Source: Conchocele bisecta
Lineage: Eukaryota > Mollusca > Bivalvia > Lucinida > Thyasiridae
Direction: 5' to 3'
Assembly: GCA_029237695.1 (NCBI GenBank)
Contig: CM055271.1
Location: 78,751,488-78,815,487 of the forward strand
DNA length: 64,000 nucleotides
The notes below the pieces were generated by a model, which did no database searches, was not told the DNA's origin, and saw only the letters and a program-made list of their open reading frames with translations. The position numbers and the translations under genes are program-made. Each line of letters opens with the position of its first letter. Position 1 is the first letter of the stretch. Shown one piece after another: positions 21,080 to 30,674 of this stretch.

Positions 21080-22375
21080 ATGTCTTCGAGTCAATACGGT
21101 CGCAAACTCAATCCATACCACAGACTGCGTGAGCCCCTCGGGGCAAAAGGCGTGAGACAGAGTGTCGTTATTACGAACAACCCATCGACGATCGACCAGA
21201 ACCAGCAGCTCTTAGTCCGCTTCCCCAACCTCGGAGCTAACGACGTCATTGTGCCGGGTACTGTTCGCCTCGCTTTCACTATTTCGCTAACGTCGACGGA
21301 CGCGGACCGAACCGTCGTTCAGAACCTGGGTCGCGCCATCGTCAAGAAGACCATGATAAAGATTTCTGGTAATGAGGTGATGTCGATCGACGACAGCGAC
21401 GTCTACCATTGCTATCAGGACCTGTGGAAGACGTCACACGAGCTCGAAAACGCTGTCTATCAAGGTATTGACACCAGCAAAAATAAGAACGTAACCAAAC
21501 TTAGAATCGGGGCTGCTAACAAGGTAGATAACAACGCTAGTGACAACGCGGTCGCGGGCGTTTACGGCAACCGCTTCTACATCCCGCTCGACTTTGAGTT
21601 GCTGGAGAGTCACATGCCCTACTATCAGAGCGCTTTGGCTGACCGCCTCGAATACGAACTAACGTTCAACGACTACGGCCGAGTTATCATAGCCAGCGAC
21701 ATGTTATCGACGTATACGATCGATAATGTTTCGCTGGAGTACGACATGGTCACGATGCCCGAACTAGCGCGATTGATCAGAACCCAGTACACCGGGCGCG
21801 TTGCCATACTTTACGACCGAGTTCTTCGCCATCGCAAGATGCCGAAAGACAAAAGCGACACATTGTGGAATATTAACGTCAACGTACCCGCCCGCTCGAT
21901 GAAAGGTATACTGATGCTGTTCGAGGATGCTCGGTTCGCGTTCGGTGCTAGAAAAACCGACAGATTCTATAACCCCAAAATCACGAAGGTAGAGGTGACG
22001 ATCGAGGGAGTCCCCAATCAACTCTACAGCGCGGGTCTTCGCGCGCACCAGCAGTGGGATGAAGTAAGAAAGCAGTTTGCTGCCGGCTCTAAGCGCTCTC
22101 CGGAGGTTGCAGCAGTTGCAAAAGACCTGCATCTCTCGCCGTCTCCCCTCGCGGAGTTCCTGAATACCAAATACGCGTTATGGCTAGACATGCGAGCCAG
22201 CGACGATGACCAAATACACGGTAGCGGACGCCAAGTTGAGAACGCTAGTGAGGGTGTGACGATCCAGATAACCAAAGAGGCGGACGGAGCCGGGCCATTG
22301 AACGTGTACTTATATATAATTACAGACGCACAACTCAACATCGAAGATGGTCGATACGTATCAGCGATCTACTAA
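21080..22375 (+). CDS. MCP: P1 major capsid protein, double jelly-roll type
   Basis: 431 residues, open. It matches the Polinton capsid protein family: N-terminal SSSQYGRKLNPYHRLREP, the jelly-roll strand region LLVRFPNLGANDVIVPGT, FYIPLDFELLESHMPYYQSA at the end of the first jelly roll, and the C-terminal motif VYLYIITDAQLNIEDGRYVS. In the family these trimers form hexon-like capsomers of an icosahedral particle. The start is the ATG after an AT-rich leader; an in-frame ATG 15 bp upstream (MKKLI) is less likely because it falls in the repeated leader motif. The end overlaps the ATPase start by 29 bp. P2 is broken at three points, so this is the better copy. Confidence 0.92.
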   Translation: MSSSQYGRKLNPYHRLREPLGAKGVRQSVVITNNPSTIDQNQQLLVRFPNLGANDVIVPGTVRLAFTISLTSTDADRTVVQNLGRAIVKKTMIKISGNEVMSIDDSDVYHCYQDLWKTSHELENAVYQGIDTSKNKNVTKLRIGAANKVDNNASDNAVAGVYGNRFYIPLDFELLESHMPYYQSALADRLEYELTFNDYGRVIIASDMLSTYTIDNVSLEYDMVTMPELARLIRTQYTGRVAILYDRVLRHRKMPKDKSDTLWNINVNVPARSMKGILMLFEDARFAFGARKTDRFYNPKITKVEVTIEGVPNQLYSAGLRAHQQWDEVRKQFAAGSKRSPEVAAVAKDLHLSPSPLAEFLNTKYALWLDMRASDDDQIHGSGRQVENASEGVTIQITKEADGAGPLNVYLYIITDAQLNIEDGRYVSAIY

Positions 22376-23015
22376 TTCTAAAGAATTAATTAAGAAAATT
22401 AACAATCAATACCAATTCACGATTGGAGATGCTCACTCTGCCATAATATGTGGGCAGACAGGATGTGGAAAAACGGTTTTCATCCTCGACTTACTCGAGG
22501 GATCCTACCGCGATGCCTTTCGTCACATTGTGATCCTATGTCCCACTGTGCGGCACAACGATACTTATCAGCGGTGCCCGTGGATATGGACCGACCCTGA
22601 GGTATACGTTATTGACCCTGGTGATAGGCTTCACGATTGGTTACGTGGTTTATACCAAATATTTCAGGGCGAGCCCACCCTATACGTGATTGACGATTGC
22701 TCGGCCAAAGCGGCGATGACCAAAAAGAAGGACATGCTCTCCGAGCTCGCATTTTCTGGCCGCCATGCTAGACAAAGCGTATGGATATCCACTCAAAAAT
22801 ACAACGCCGTCCTCAAGGATCTGCGCGAGCAAACGAAATGGGTCGCCCTCTTTCACTGCAAGGACCGAGACTCATTCGATGACTGTCTTCGAGAGAATGA
22901 CGTTATCCCAACGCGCGAGGAGCGCCTGGAGGTTCGACAGATGCTTTCCGAAACTAAGCACGCCAAGCTTCTGCTAAAGACTGATCAACCAACTGCTTAT
23001 AAAGTTATCAATTAA
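22347..23015 (+). CDS. ATP: P1 packaging ATPase, FtsK/HerA superfamily
   Basis: 222 residues, open. Walker A is ICGQTGCGKTVF near residues 31-42; Walker B is LYVIDDCSA near residues 111-119. An Arg-rich sensor-like segment (SGRHARQSVWISTQKY) follows. In Polintons and related viruses this A32-type ATPase drives DNA into the preformed capsid. It overlaps the end of the capsid gene in another frame, an arrangement that suggests co-expression. A palindromic CCAATTCACGATTGG lies in its 5' end (22410 region). P2 has one base missing near 50953. Confidence 0.93.
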   Translation: MVDTYQRSTNSKELIKKINNQYQFTIGDAHSAIICGQTGCGKTVFILDLLEGSYRDAFRHIVILCPTVRHNDTYQRCPWIWTDPEVYVIDPGDRLHDWLRGLYQIFQGEPTLYVIDDCSAKAAMTKKKDMLSELAFSGRHARQSVWISTQKYNAVLKDLREQTKWVALFHCKDRDSFDDCLRENDVIPTREERLEVRQMLSETKHAKLLLKTDQPTAYKVIN

Positions 23016-23060
23016 TTAATAATTTTGAAAAAATTAGGAAAATTACAAAGTAATAAGCTA

Positions 23061-23172
23061 TTGCAATGCTTAGCAATTGCTGAACAATGCTTAGCAATTG
23101 CTGAACAAATGCTGAACAATGCTGAACAATGCTGAACAAATGCTTAACAAATGGTTAACAATGTTAACAATT
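23061..23172. repeat. P1 iteron-like array of TGCTGAACAA units
   Basis: About ten imperfect copies of an 10-11-bp unit (TGCTGAACAA, TGCTTAGCAA, TGCTTAACAA) lie between the ATPase and g10. It is preserved in P2 (about 50209-50323). It could be a replication, packaging or promoter region, or simple slippage. Confidence 0.7.
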
Positions 23173-23276
23173 TGGTGCCTCCGCTGCTAGCTTTGTTGCG
23201 AGCATAATGGTGATCATAAGTATCGGGTGGTGCGCTTGGCAATATGTTAAAGTGATGAGAGTTGTTAGAATAGTTA

Positions 23277-23293
23277 AATTAATTTTAAGAAAA
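23277..23293 (+). promoter_or_regulatory. AT-rich motif abutting the g10 start
   Basis: AATTAATTTTAAGAAAA directly precedes ATG at 23294. It matches the motif upstream of g5 and g8, and helps choose this start over the upstream in-frame ATG at 23207. Confidence 0.45.
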
Positions 23294-23948
23294 ATGAACT
23301 GCGACGAACTTCTCGATCAGCTAATAGAAGAAACCTCAACTCCGACTGCCAAAGATAATGATCCGACAGAGCAATCGGGATCAACTCCAACTCCAACTCC
23401 AACTCCAACGGCAGTGGTATTGGGTTTGAGTGCAACGACTCCGAATGAAAATGCGGCGCGACGCGAGCGTCTAGCTGCGCTGGTTGCTGGGGGACAATCG
23501 GAGCATTATCTAGGTAGGCGTCTCTCAGTTTGTCAGGTGGATAAGATGTCAGATGCGGAGATCGATAAAATGTATGCGCGATACGAATCCAAATTGGGAG
23601 CAGAGATGACAAAAACTCTTGGATCGGCAGCTATTCATTTGTACGCTACCGCCGTAGTAGACTTCTCCCTATACCAAACACCGAAGGGTTGATTCACGAT
23701 CTAGAGACTGACCCTTTTATAGGACACACTCTTAGAACGGCATGCTGCCTCAATTTATCACAAGTTTGGAATGTACTTAGCTCCGCTGACAACCGCGTTG
23801 ACCACGGGTAAACACTGTCATTTGGACATATATGCCCACGAACTATAAGCCCTGAAAATGATGACACAAGACACACCCACGAGAGTGACGGAGTTGAACC
23901 AGATTGCTCCAACACAATCGAACCAGAGTGTTACTCCGCCACTGGATG
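23294..23948 (+). pseudogene. P1 g10: conserved Polinton protein, frameshifted
   Basis: About 218 codons. An acidic start (MNCDELLDQLIEE) is followed by a Thr-Pro-Thr-Pro linker encoded by AACTCC repeats. A conserved block follows (KMSDAEIDKMYARYESKLGA, then MTKTLGSAAIHLYA), with a Cys/His-containing C-terminal half: FIGHTLRTACC, then KFGMYLAPLTTALTTGKHCQ. The C-terminal block is one I recall beside capsid genes in other animal Polintons. P1 is broken near 23655 and 23747. The 3' end overlaps g11 by about 90 bp in another frame, also in P2. Function unknown. Confidence 0.55.
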
Positions 23949-24437
23949 ACATACCGCATATAAAAAATCCTAAAAGACAGGCAGCTGGGAGGGCGGCGGC
24001 TGCCACCCGAAAAGTTAAACAAGATAAAATACTCGCCGAGCTTCGAGAGGCTAAACTCCAATCGAGATTGGGGTTGCAGCAAATTCCTGAATTGATGGGG
24101 ACGGAGACAGCAAAACATCTGAAGACAGAGCAATCGGGTTCAACTTCACCCCAAATTCACGAATTAGAAGCACACCCAAATTCATTGAATTTGTCACCCA
24201 ATACCAACTCCGTTGGAGTTGGACTGAACCCCAATTCACGAATTGGAGTTGGTTTGTTGGTGGTAGTCTGGCAGTTGTTGGTGCCCTGTGCGTGTGGAAA
24301 TACCCGAAAAAACAACCAGCCAGTGTTCAGAAGAAAGTTACTAAACACCAATCATCAACAATGTTGAATTTGGATGCGCCCCCATTTAAACATTGATCGC
24401 GACCCCTTTTATATGCAATAATTATAACAATGGCTGA
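23858..24437 (+). pseudogene. P1 g11: basic/linker protein with C-terminal membrane segment, frameshifted
   Basis: The N-terminal half is polar with a basic helix (KRQAAGRAAAATRKVKQDK) and a Gln/Arg-rich helix. The middle is a low-complexity linker built from palindromic repeats (CCAATCGAGATTGG, CCAATTCACGAATTGG, AACTCCGTTGGAGTT). In the frame kept by P2 a hydrophobic segment follows (FVGGSLAVVGALCVWKY) with a basic tail; P1 lacks one C near 24206 and reads another frame. The 3' end overlaps g12 by 8 bp. Possibly DNA- or capsid-binding and membrane-anchored. Confidence 0.5.
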
Positions 24438-24663
24438 ACAAGATGGTAAAATGTTAGTGAATGCGCTTTATCACGCCGTGGTGATATCGGGTTTCAGTAT
24501 CGGGTATGCTCGACTATCAAAGATGGCCCTAGGAGGAACCGCTCCCAAATTGGACTTTAATGTGAGAGACGTAGGGCTCGCGACCTTAGATGTAGCGGCC
24601 GCAGTTTGGACCCGAGATTATCTAGTTAAAGCTGGAATTCTACCAGTTAATATATGGAAATAA
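24430..24663 (+). CDS. P1 g12: small conserved membrane protein
   Basis: 77 residues, open and identical in both copies. A short polar N-terminus (MAEQDGKMLVNALYHAVVIS) is followed by an amphipathic to hydrophobic body with FSIGYARLSKMALGGTAPKL and a C-terminal VWTRDYLVKAGILP. It is followed without a gap by g13 (TAAATGG). A small protein of this type commonly sits between the ATPase cluster and integrase in Polintons, as I recall. Role unknown. Confidence 0.65.
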   Translation: MAEQDGKMLVNALYHAVVISGFSIGYARLSKMALGGTAPKLDFNVRDVGLATLDVAAAVWTRDYLVKAGILPVNIWK

Positions 24664-25123
24664 ATGGCTTCAATCGCAGTAATAGTAGGTGGTGCGCTTG
24701 TAAACGCATTGGCGTTCAGCGGTAGAAAAAAAAAAAAAGAAAACTTTATGTTCTCTAAAATGAAAAGCTCGAACGTGGATGAGGAGCGTAAGCGTCATGA
24801 TTTAGCTGTAGAACAACTCAATAGTGCAAAGGAAGCGTGGTCAAAAAAACGAACCGCCCATCTTGACTGGGTCAACGAAGAGCTTCGCCGCGAAAATCAC
24901 GCCGCACAAACTTTTCAGAAACGTTGAAGAAGCCAACCGCGAGTACGCGCTGGCATATCCGCACAAAAGTCTCGATCCAATGGATCCCGAGCCCCAACTT
25001 TCAGATTTCTATGTACCGTCAGAGGCCCAAAAGGACCGCGAGATCGCGTTCATCGTCGTGGGAATGGTGTGGTGGGTCTCGTCGGCTATTATATTCAATC
25101 GAGATTTTAAATTAATTAATTAA
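24664..25123 (+). pseudogene. P1 g13: membrane/coiled-coil protein, frameshifted
   Basis: About 150 codons. A hydrophobic N-terminus (MASIAVIVGGALVNALAFSG), a charged helical middle (DEERKRHDLAVEQLNSAKEA, then WSKKRTAHLDWVNEELRREN), an acidic Pro-rich segment, and a C-terminal membrane segment (FIVVGMVWWVSSAIIF). P1 has an A-run insertion near 24725 and a further break near 24920. Two terminal hydrophobic segments around a helical middle suggest a membrane or virion scaffold protein. Confidence 0.55.
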
Positions 25124-25161
25124 AACAATTTTTTTTTTATAAATATATATATATAGAACGC

Positions 25162-25543
25162 ATGTTAGTTGACGAACTTTATGACGCTATGATCGATGTA
25201 GGCTACACTGCCCAAAAACATCGTTTACCTGGTGCAAAGAGTATGATTCGTCTGGCCGAGATTCTCTCGAGACGTGGCGCGAGGACGAAAAAGCGGCCAC
25301 CCTTTTCGCAAAGCGGATGTTAGATATTCCTCCACCAATCCTGGGGGATTGGACTCCCAATCGAGATTGAATGAATTAGATTCCCCTCTCCTGTTCCAAC
25401 CCAAACGCGATTGGGGCTGCAGCGAAACTTCCAACAAAGGTTTATTATTAACGACGCAGTTACCGGACGAACTGGCGAGGGCATGTTGGAGATTGTCCGA
25501 TATATTAGAATACTTCGCATACGATGAACACGCGCAAACTTGA
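25162..25543 (+). pseudogene. P1 g14: unrecognised protein, frameshifted
   Basis: It starts MLVDELYDAMIDVGYTA and ends RACWRLSDILEYFAYDEH. The middle contains a linker encoded by palindromic DNA (CCCAATCGAGATTG, AAACGCGATTGGGG). P1 has extra bases near 25215 that break the frame; P2 is open (124 residues). The last 20 bp overlap the integrase start. No family recognised. It is too short, and lacks visible His/Asp/Cys motifs, to be the missing adenovirus-type protease. Confidence 0.45.
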
Positions 25544-26609
25544 TACCAAACTAACGCGCAAGCTGTCGAATACATACTATAGCCCACGCGGCTACTGGAA
25601 GGGACTCACGGCCATCAAGAACCTCGCGGCGGCGACCAAGGTTTCAGAAAACGCTGTCAAGGAATGGCTCAAGAAGCAGGCCATCTGGCAGATCTATTTA
25701 CCCGCGCCTCACAATATTCCGCGGCCGAAATTCGACGTGCCGGTGCCGAACCAAGTTCACCAAGCGGACCTCCTGTTTCTACCTCACGATCGCGTCGGTC
25801 GCAAGACGTACAAGTACGCACTGACAATCGTTGACGTAGCGAGTCGTTATAAGGGGGCTGAGCCGTTGGCCACTAAAGAATCTAAGGAAGTGGCCGAGGC
25901 TCTTTCCCGAATATATAAGAGGAGTCCTCTCAAATGGCCGAATCTTCTCAAGGTCGATCCCGGCCGTGAGTTCATGGGCGCGGTCTCTCATCTATTGTCT
26001 AAGCACAAAGTTTCTATCAGACGCGGCCGCGTCAACATCCACCGGGACCAGGGGATCGTGGAACGTTTCAATCGAACCCTGGCTGAGAGACTGTTCGGAC
26101 ACCAATATGCCAAAGAACTTGTAGACCCTCATTCGCGATCGACCGAGTGGGTGGCCAGACTGTCCGCCGTGGTCTCCGCACTGAACGGAGAGGTGACCAG
26201 ATTGATAGGTAAGAAGCCTGTAGATGCTATCAAGTTTAAAAGGGTGACGAGCGAGCCTTCTGCCGTCTCGCGCGGGCGACCCGTTGGTTTAGAGGAGCAG
26301 CGGCTTCCATCAGATATTGACGTCCGGTACCTGTATCAACCGGGAGAGCTTGAAGGTGGCAGCCGCCGCGCGACTGATCCCGTGTGGTCAATGAATGTAT
26401 ATCATCTGGATCGCTCTATTACCAAACCCGATGAGCCGTGCTCTATTATTTGGCTGATGGTCCATCTCGCGGTTTTGTTCGCGAAGAACTTCTTATGGTA
26501 CCTTCTGACACCCAGTTACCCCCGATTACTTAAATCAATAGAGGTTCATGTATGTATTCCGTCTGGTAACACGCGTCTTTTTTTTATCGTAGTATGCCGA
26601 GAGTCCTAA
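25524..26609 (+). CDS. INT: P1 RVE-family integrase, C-terminus frameshifted
   Basis: A retroviral-type DDE integrase. An N-terminal helix-turn-helix-like segment (AAATKVSENAVKEWLKKQ) precedes the catalytic core, with Asp in VHQADLLFLP, Asp in KVDPGREFMG and Glu in GIVERFNRT. An SH3-like C-terminal region follows (PSDIDVRYLYQPGEL, then PVWSMNVYHLDR). It cuts and joins element ends to target DNA. P1 has lost one C near 26440, so the last part reads in another frame; P2 keeps the expected end (YYLDDGPSRGFVREELL). The 3' end overlaps that of the convergent polymerase gene. Confidence 0.9.
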   Translation: MNTRKLDTKLTRKLSNTYYSPRGYWKGLTAIKNLAAATKVSENAVKEWLKKQAIWQIYLPAPHNIPRPKFDVPVPNQVHQADLLFLPHDRVGRKTYKYALTIVDVASRYKGAEPLATKESKEVAEALSRIYKRSPLKWPNLLKVDPGREFMGAVSHLLSKHKVSIRRGRVNIHRDQGIVERFNRTLAERLFGHQYAKELVDPHSRSTEWVARLSAVVSALNGEVTRLIGKKPVDAIKFKRVTSEPSAVSRGRPVGLEEQRLPSDIDVRYLYQPGELEGGSRRATDPVWSMNVYHLDRSITKPDEPCSIIWLMVHLAVLFAKNFLWYLLTPSYPRLLKSIEVHVCIPSGNTRLFFIVVCRES

Positions 26610-29600
26610 TTTTTGTTGACAGTACGTTTTCATAACGCCGTCTTTCATTTTAAATCCTCTATTTTGTGCTACATCTATAATGTGTTTTCCATCTTCTGTA
26701 GTTTCACTTAGTACTCGTTTATATCTATCCCAATTTAAATTGTTAGTTCTCTTGGACATTCCTTTCGCAGAGTTTTTATTAATTTTAATTTGTTCCAAAT
26801 TATCTTTAGAATTAATTTTTTTCTACGAAATAAACACTTACTAGATAACGCTATCGCCCCTATCTCCGCTGAATTCCATTTTGAAAAGTCCTGGCTCTCT
26901 TTCGCTCCATTTATCCCAAGCCAACCATTTATTTTTTTCTTTTTCAAACTCGTCTAGTAAGTTAGGTCTAATCAATTCCTCTATCGTTTTTCCACTAACT
27001 CCTATATACATACTATCTGTATCCATCTGTATTTAATTCAAAGTCTTCTCTTTTTATGTATTTATCTAGAAATTCGTAGTAAAATTCCAACATTCTCAAT
27101 TTAGCTAGTTGATAAACCGCTATTCCACAATGGAATGGTCTCTTTACCGCACACCTGGGTTTTTCTTGAAGATATTTCGTACGCATCTCCTATCTCTTCC
27201 AAATCGTCAAAGAATGCAGATCTTAATGCTTTGTCAACACAGGTTTCGTTTTGTGTATATGTCGTATTTAAATGTCTCTCCGTTGCCTCTATCATTTTTC
27301 CACAACACGAGTTTCCTAATAATTTCATTATGTCGGCTACTGGTTTCTTATTTGGTTCTACATCACCCGTTCGTCTTGCGGCTGTAACTTCTTTTGCGAA
27401 CCATTCGAATGGTTTTCCACTAATATAATCTATAACACGATGAACTCTAGTTATTTCTAGGCCGTGTTTTAAATACCATTTCAACAGTGGCGCGTACAGC
27501 AATACTTTAGTGGCGGTCATAGATCCCACCAATTTTCTTCCATTTCCTCTAGTTCTTCCAGTATCTTCCAAATATTTTAACATGTGTGTGGGAACTTCAT
27601 CAACCTCTTACCTTCTGTCTTTTATAAATTACTTGGGGACATTTCAGAAAACAACTTATGTTTTAAGTTGTGTGGAACTTCTATATCCACCTCCGCAAAA
27701 ACCCAAACCAGTCTCCAGATAAAACTCTTTTTTACAAAACTTTTTAATAAATTTAGGGTTATGTGGGGTATCTATATGGTGTATAGTTTCTCTCCCACAC
27801 GGCATCTCTTTATTTAACGTAGATAAATATAACGCGTTTTGCATCGTACCCCAAAACAGCCTTGCAAGGTTTGTTAATTTCATTTGAGGAATTAGATCTA
27901 ATATTTGAAACACCATCTCTGCATATCGTGTAAATACTATTGATGGACCGCCAACTAGAGCGTCCTTCATCATTTCGTATGTTTCTTCTTTTGGTGCATA
28001 TAGAGCATCCTCCGGTATAATCGTCTTTGAAGATTTTTGTTCTTTAATGGTTCCTCTCAATAAATATTGTATAGCTACTCCAGGTAGTGTTACCGCATCT
28101 TTGAAAATATCCACACCTCTGTGTTTATAAAATTCACACATTTTTTTCCACCGCTTCTAGGAACGGTGCTCCATCTAAATCGTTATAATATTTCAACCAA
28201 TCTCTGAAAGTTTTCATATTATTTTCTTCGAAAATTCTACGACATTTACTTAATTCTGTTTCGTCTATTAACATTTTCCCAGATAGTTTGGAATACCAAT
28301 TCTCTATATCCGGTAGTCCTGGGTAATCCAGTTTGTCTGGAGAATCGAACCACTCATAAGGAAAGAAAGATTTCTGTCCTTTGCATTCGTAGGCTTTTAT
28401 CCAACTATCGTAACTTACACCGGGTCCGATAGTAAAGTATTACATCAAGAAATCTAAAACTCTGGAGTAAATAGAAATATTGTTTGCGTTTGCACGTTTT
28501 CCGACCATTACTTTCTTTGTTGTTGATGCCAGTTCGCCTACTAGGTATTTCTTTATTAAGTTTATATCGTACTTACTGCTGTTAAAACCTATAACCGGTA
28601 CTTGCTCTATCCACTGTTCGATCTTGGCGATTTGGTTTTTACGTAAATGTTACTGTATTAAACCTATATGCTTGACCACACTTCTTCTCTTATAGCTTTT
28701 CCCCTGACTTTCAAAAAATCTTCGACGAATTTTTCTATAAGTTTTTGCGGATCTTTTATCACAAATATGAGTTACTGTTCCTGAGAAATTATCTCCATAC
28801 TAACGCTTGCCGGAACGTGCTCAGCTTCGTACTCTAAACTATTACCGGTAGTTTCAACTTCTGGCTGGAGATACGCCTCAAAATCGTATACTATCTGATA
28901 TGGATAAAGAGTAGTGTCACAACCGATCTTTATATCTTTACCCGTTCTTTGAAATTCGCATTCCCACATAACTACTAGGTTGAATTCTTTGCTTTTTCTA
29001 ATAACTTTATCTCTTCTCATAGTGGATGCGCGTTCTTCTTTTCTATGCTTTGCATGAATCTCACACCCGTGCCAGTAAACAGCCGTGATATTGATATACG
29101 GTATTGGTTTCTGGACAGTATCCATCTACCGGAGCTCCTAAAATCCATCTTTCACCTCCGTGTCCACACTGTTCGTGGTGAATGTGAATTCCCTCCGCTT
29201 TTCCACAGAATACATCCAATCGATCGCCCATAACTGTTAGAACCTTTTGGGTAAAACGCTTTCTCGAACGACGAACGCGGGCGCTCTAAATAATTACCAT
29301 CACATATTACTTTTGTCTCACCTCTCATACATGTTGGTCCGTGTCTCTTCATATTACTCGCTTTCGTGAATTTCTGCTTGCAATTATCGCAGGCATAAAT
29401 TTTAGATAGGTTTTTAAGGTTTTTTATCAGAAATGCGTGATTATTAAACAGTCCTATTGTCATTGGTTTATTACCTATTGCCTTATAGTGCGCTGGTACC
29501 TTTTTCAACCACCATACATTACATTCAGTGGGTTGATATACTTCTATACCGATTTTAAAAAACTCTTCAACCTTTTTCAGATCTGAAAAAGAAATTGGTG

Positions 29601-30558
29601 AAACCACATTACTACCGAAATATTGCTTACTAAGTTCTTTCGCCTTTTCTGTACATCTGTCAGGTCTGATCTTTTTATCAAGGTGCATAGCTAGACACCT
29701 GAACAGACAAAGATCGTCATTATACTTATCTAAAGAATACATACCTTTTCTATTCCTCAACCATTCTGGAAGTTCTCCTCCTGCTGCTTCTTTGGATTGT
29801 AGTCCCAAATCTATTCCCCTACTACCCTGTATTAGCTTTACAAAAACCTCTACCCATCTTACAAACAAACTTCCACTTTGTATTTGGTCTGTCTATTTTA
29901 TCGACATTATTCGTGTTTGCTCCTTATCTGACAGCCATTTTTTAACGGTTTTCATTGATGATAGTGGTTCGCTACCACCGAGATTTTTGTGTGATATTAT
30001 AGTTTTAGGTTTTCCATTTTTAATTTCCTCCATATGTTCTAGCTTGTAAGAATATGAATATCTCAAATAAAAATTGGTTGTTAGATACGGAGCGAGTTTA
30101 TCGGACATGCGTTCAGACTCGTTAATGTTAATGTTTTTACGAAAGGATAATGTAACTACCCGTCTTCCATTTTCTACCTTTTCCAATGTTTCATCGTGAG
30201 CCCCCAATATTTCTTCACCTTTTTCCACTATCGCGCTAACGATAGATTTTTTCTTATTATTATTTTGGCGTCTAATTTGGGACAAATTATTTGTGCTTGA
30301 AGGTTTGATTACACTAGCCCTTAACCCCGCAATACTTTCTTTTTGAATTCTGTTACCTACTTCCTCCGCTTTGGATATATCTTTAAAGGCTCCTCGTTTG
30401 TGGGCGCGGGTAAACCGCTTCATAAACGCCTCATTCTTTGTGGAGTTTATAAGATTTGTCAACCCCCTAACTCTCAACCGTTTACTATAAGTAATCCCTA
30501 GAGATTCGGCTTCTCTTCTCAAACTTTCGATTTCTGCTCTAGTTTCTGACGTTATCAT
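26535..30558 (-). pseudogene. pPolB: P1 protein-primed DNA polymerase B, multiply frameshifted
   Basis: Read on the - strand from ATG 30558. The N-terminal region is basic and helical. Then come an LFRCLAMH segment, a C2H2-like CDNCKQKF...H...C motif, a TVYQYHGCYWHGC-type segment, exonuclease I (VYDFEAYL), then polymerase motifs: A (YDANALYL in P2), B (KLLGNSCCGKM) and C (MDTDSMYIG). Family knowledge: this replicates the linear element by protein priming at the terminal repeats. P1 has at least seven frame breaks. The start lies 116 bp from the divergent zinc-finger gene. Confidence 0.88.
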
Positions 30559-30579
30559 ATTTTCTGTAATATACTTTTG

Positions 30580-30610
30580 TATAACCTATGCAATTTATCT
30601 GTTCAATTGG
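30580..30610 (-). promoter_or_regulatory. Promoter-like block upstream of the P1 polymerase
   Basis: On the - strand it contains CCAATTGAACA, then ATAAATT and ATAGGTTATA. The same block in the same order lies upstream of g1 at the other end (13437-13467). A weaker version (CTAATTGAATATAAACA, about 30642) faces the zinc-finger gene. Confidence 0.5.
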
Positions 30611-30674
30611 TCTTGAAAACATTATGTTTTTTTTCACTTCTAATTGAATATAAACATAAACATATACATATATA

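Noticed and set aside
25162..25543. g14 as the missing adenovirus-type protease
   Set aside because: Only about 124 residues and no visible His...Asp/Glu...Cys arrangement.
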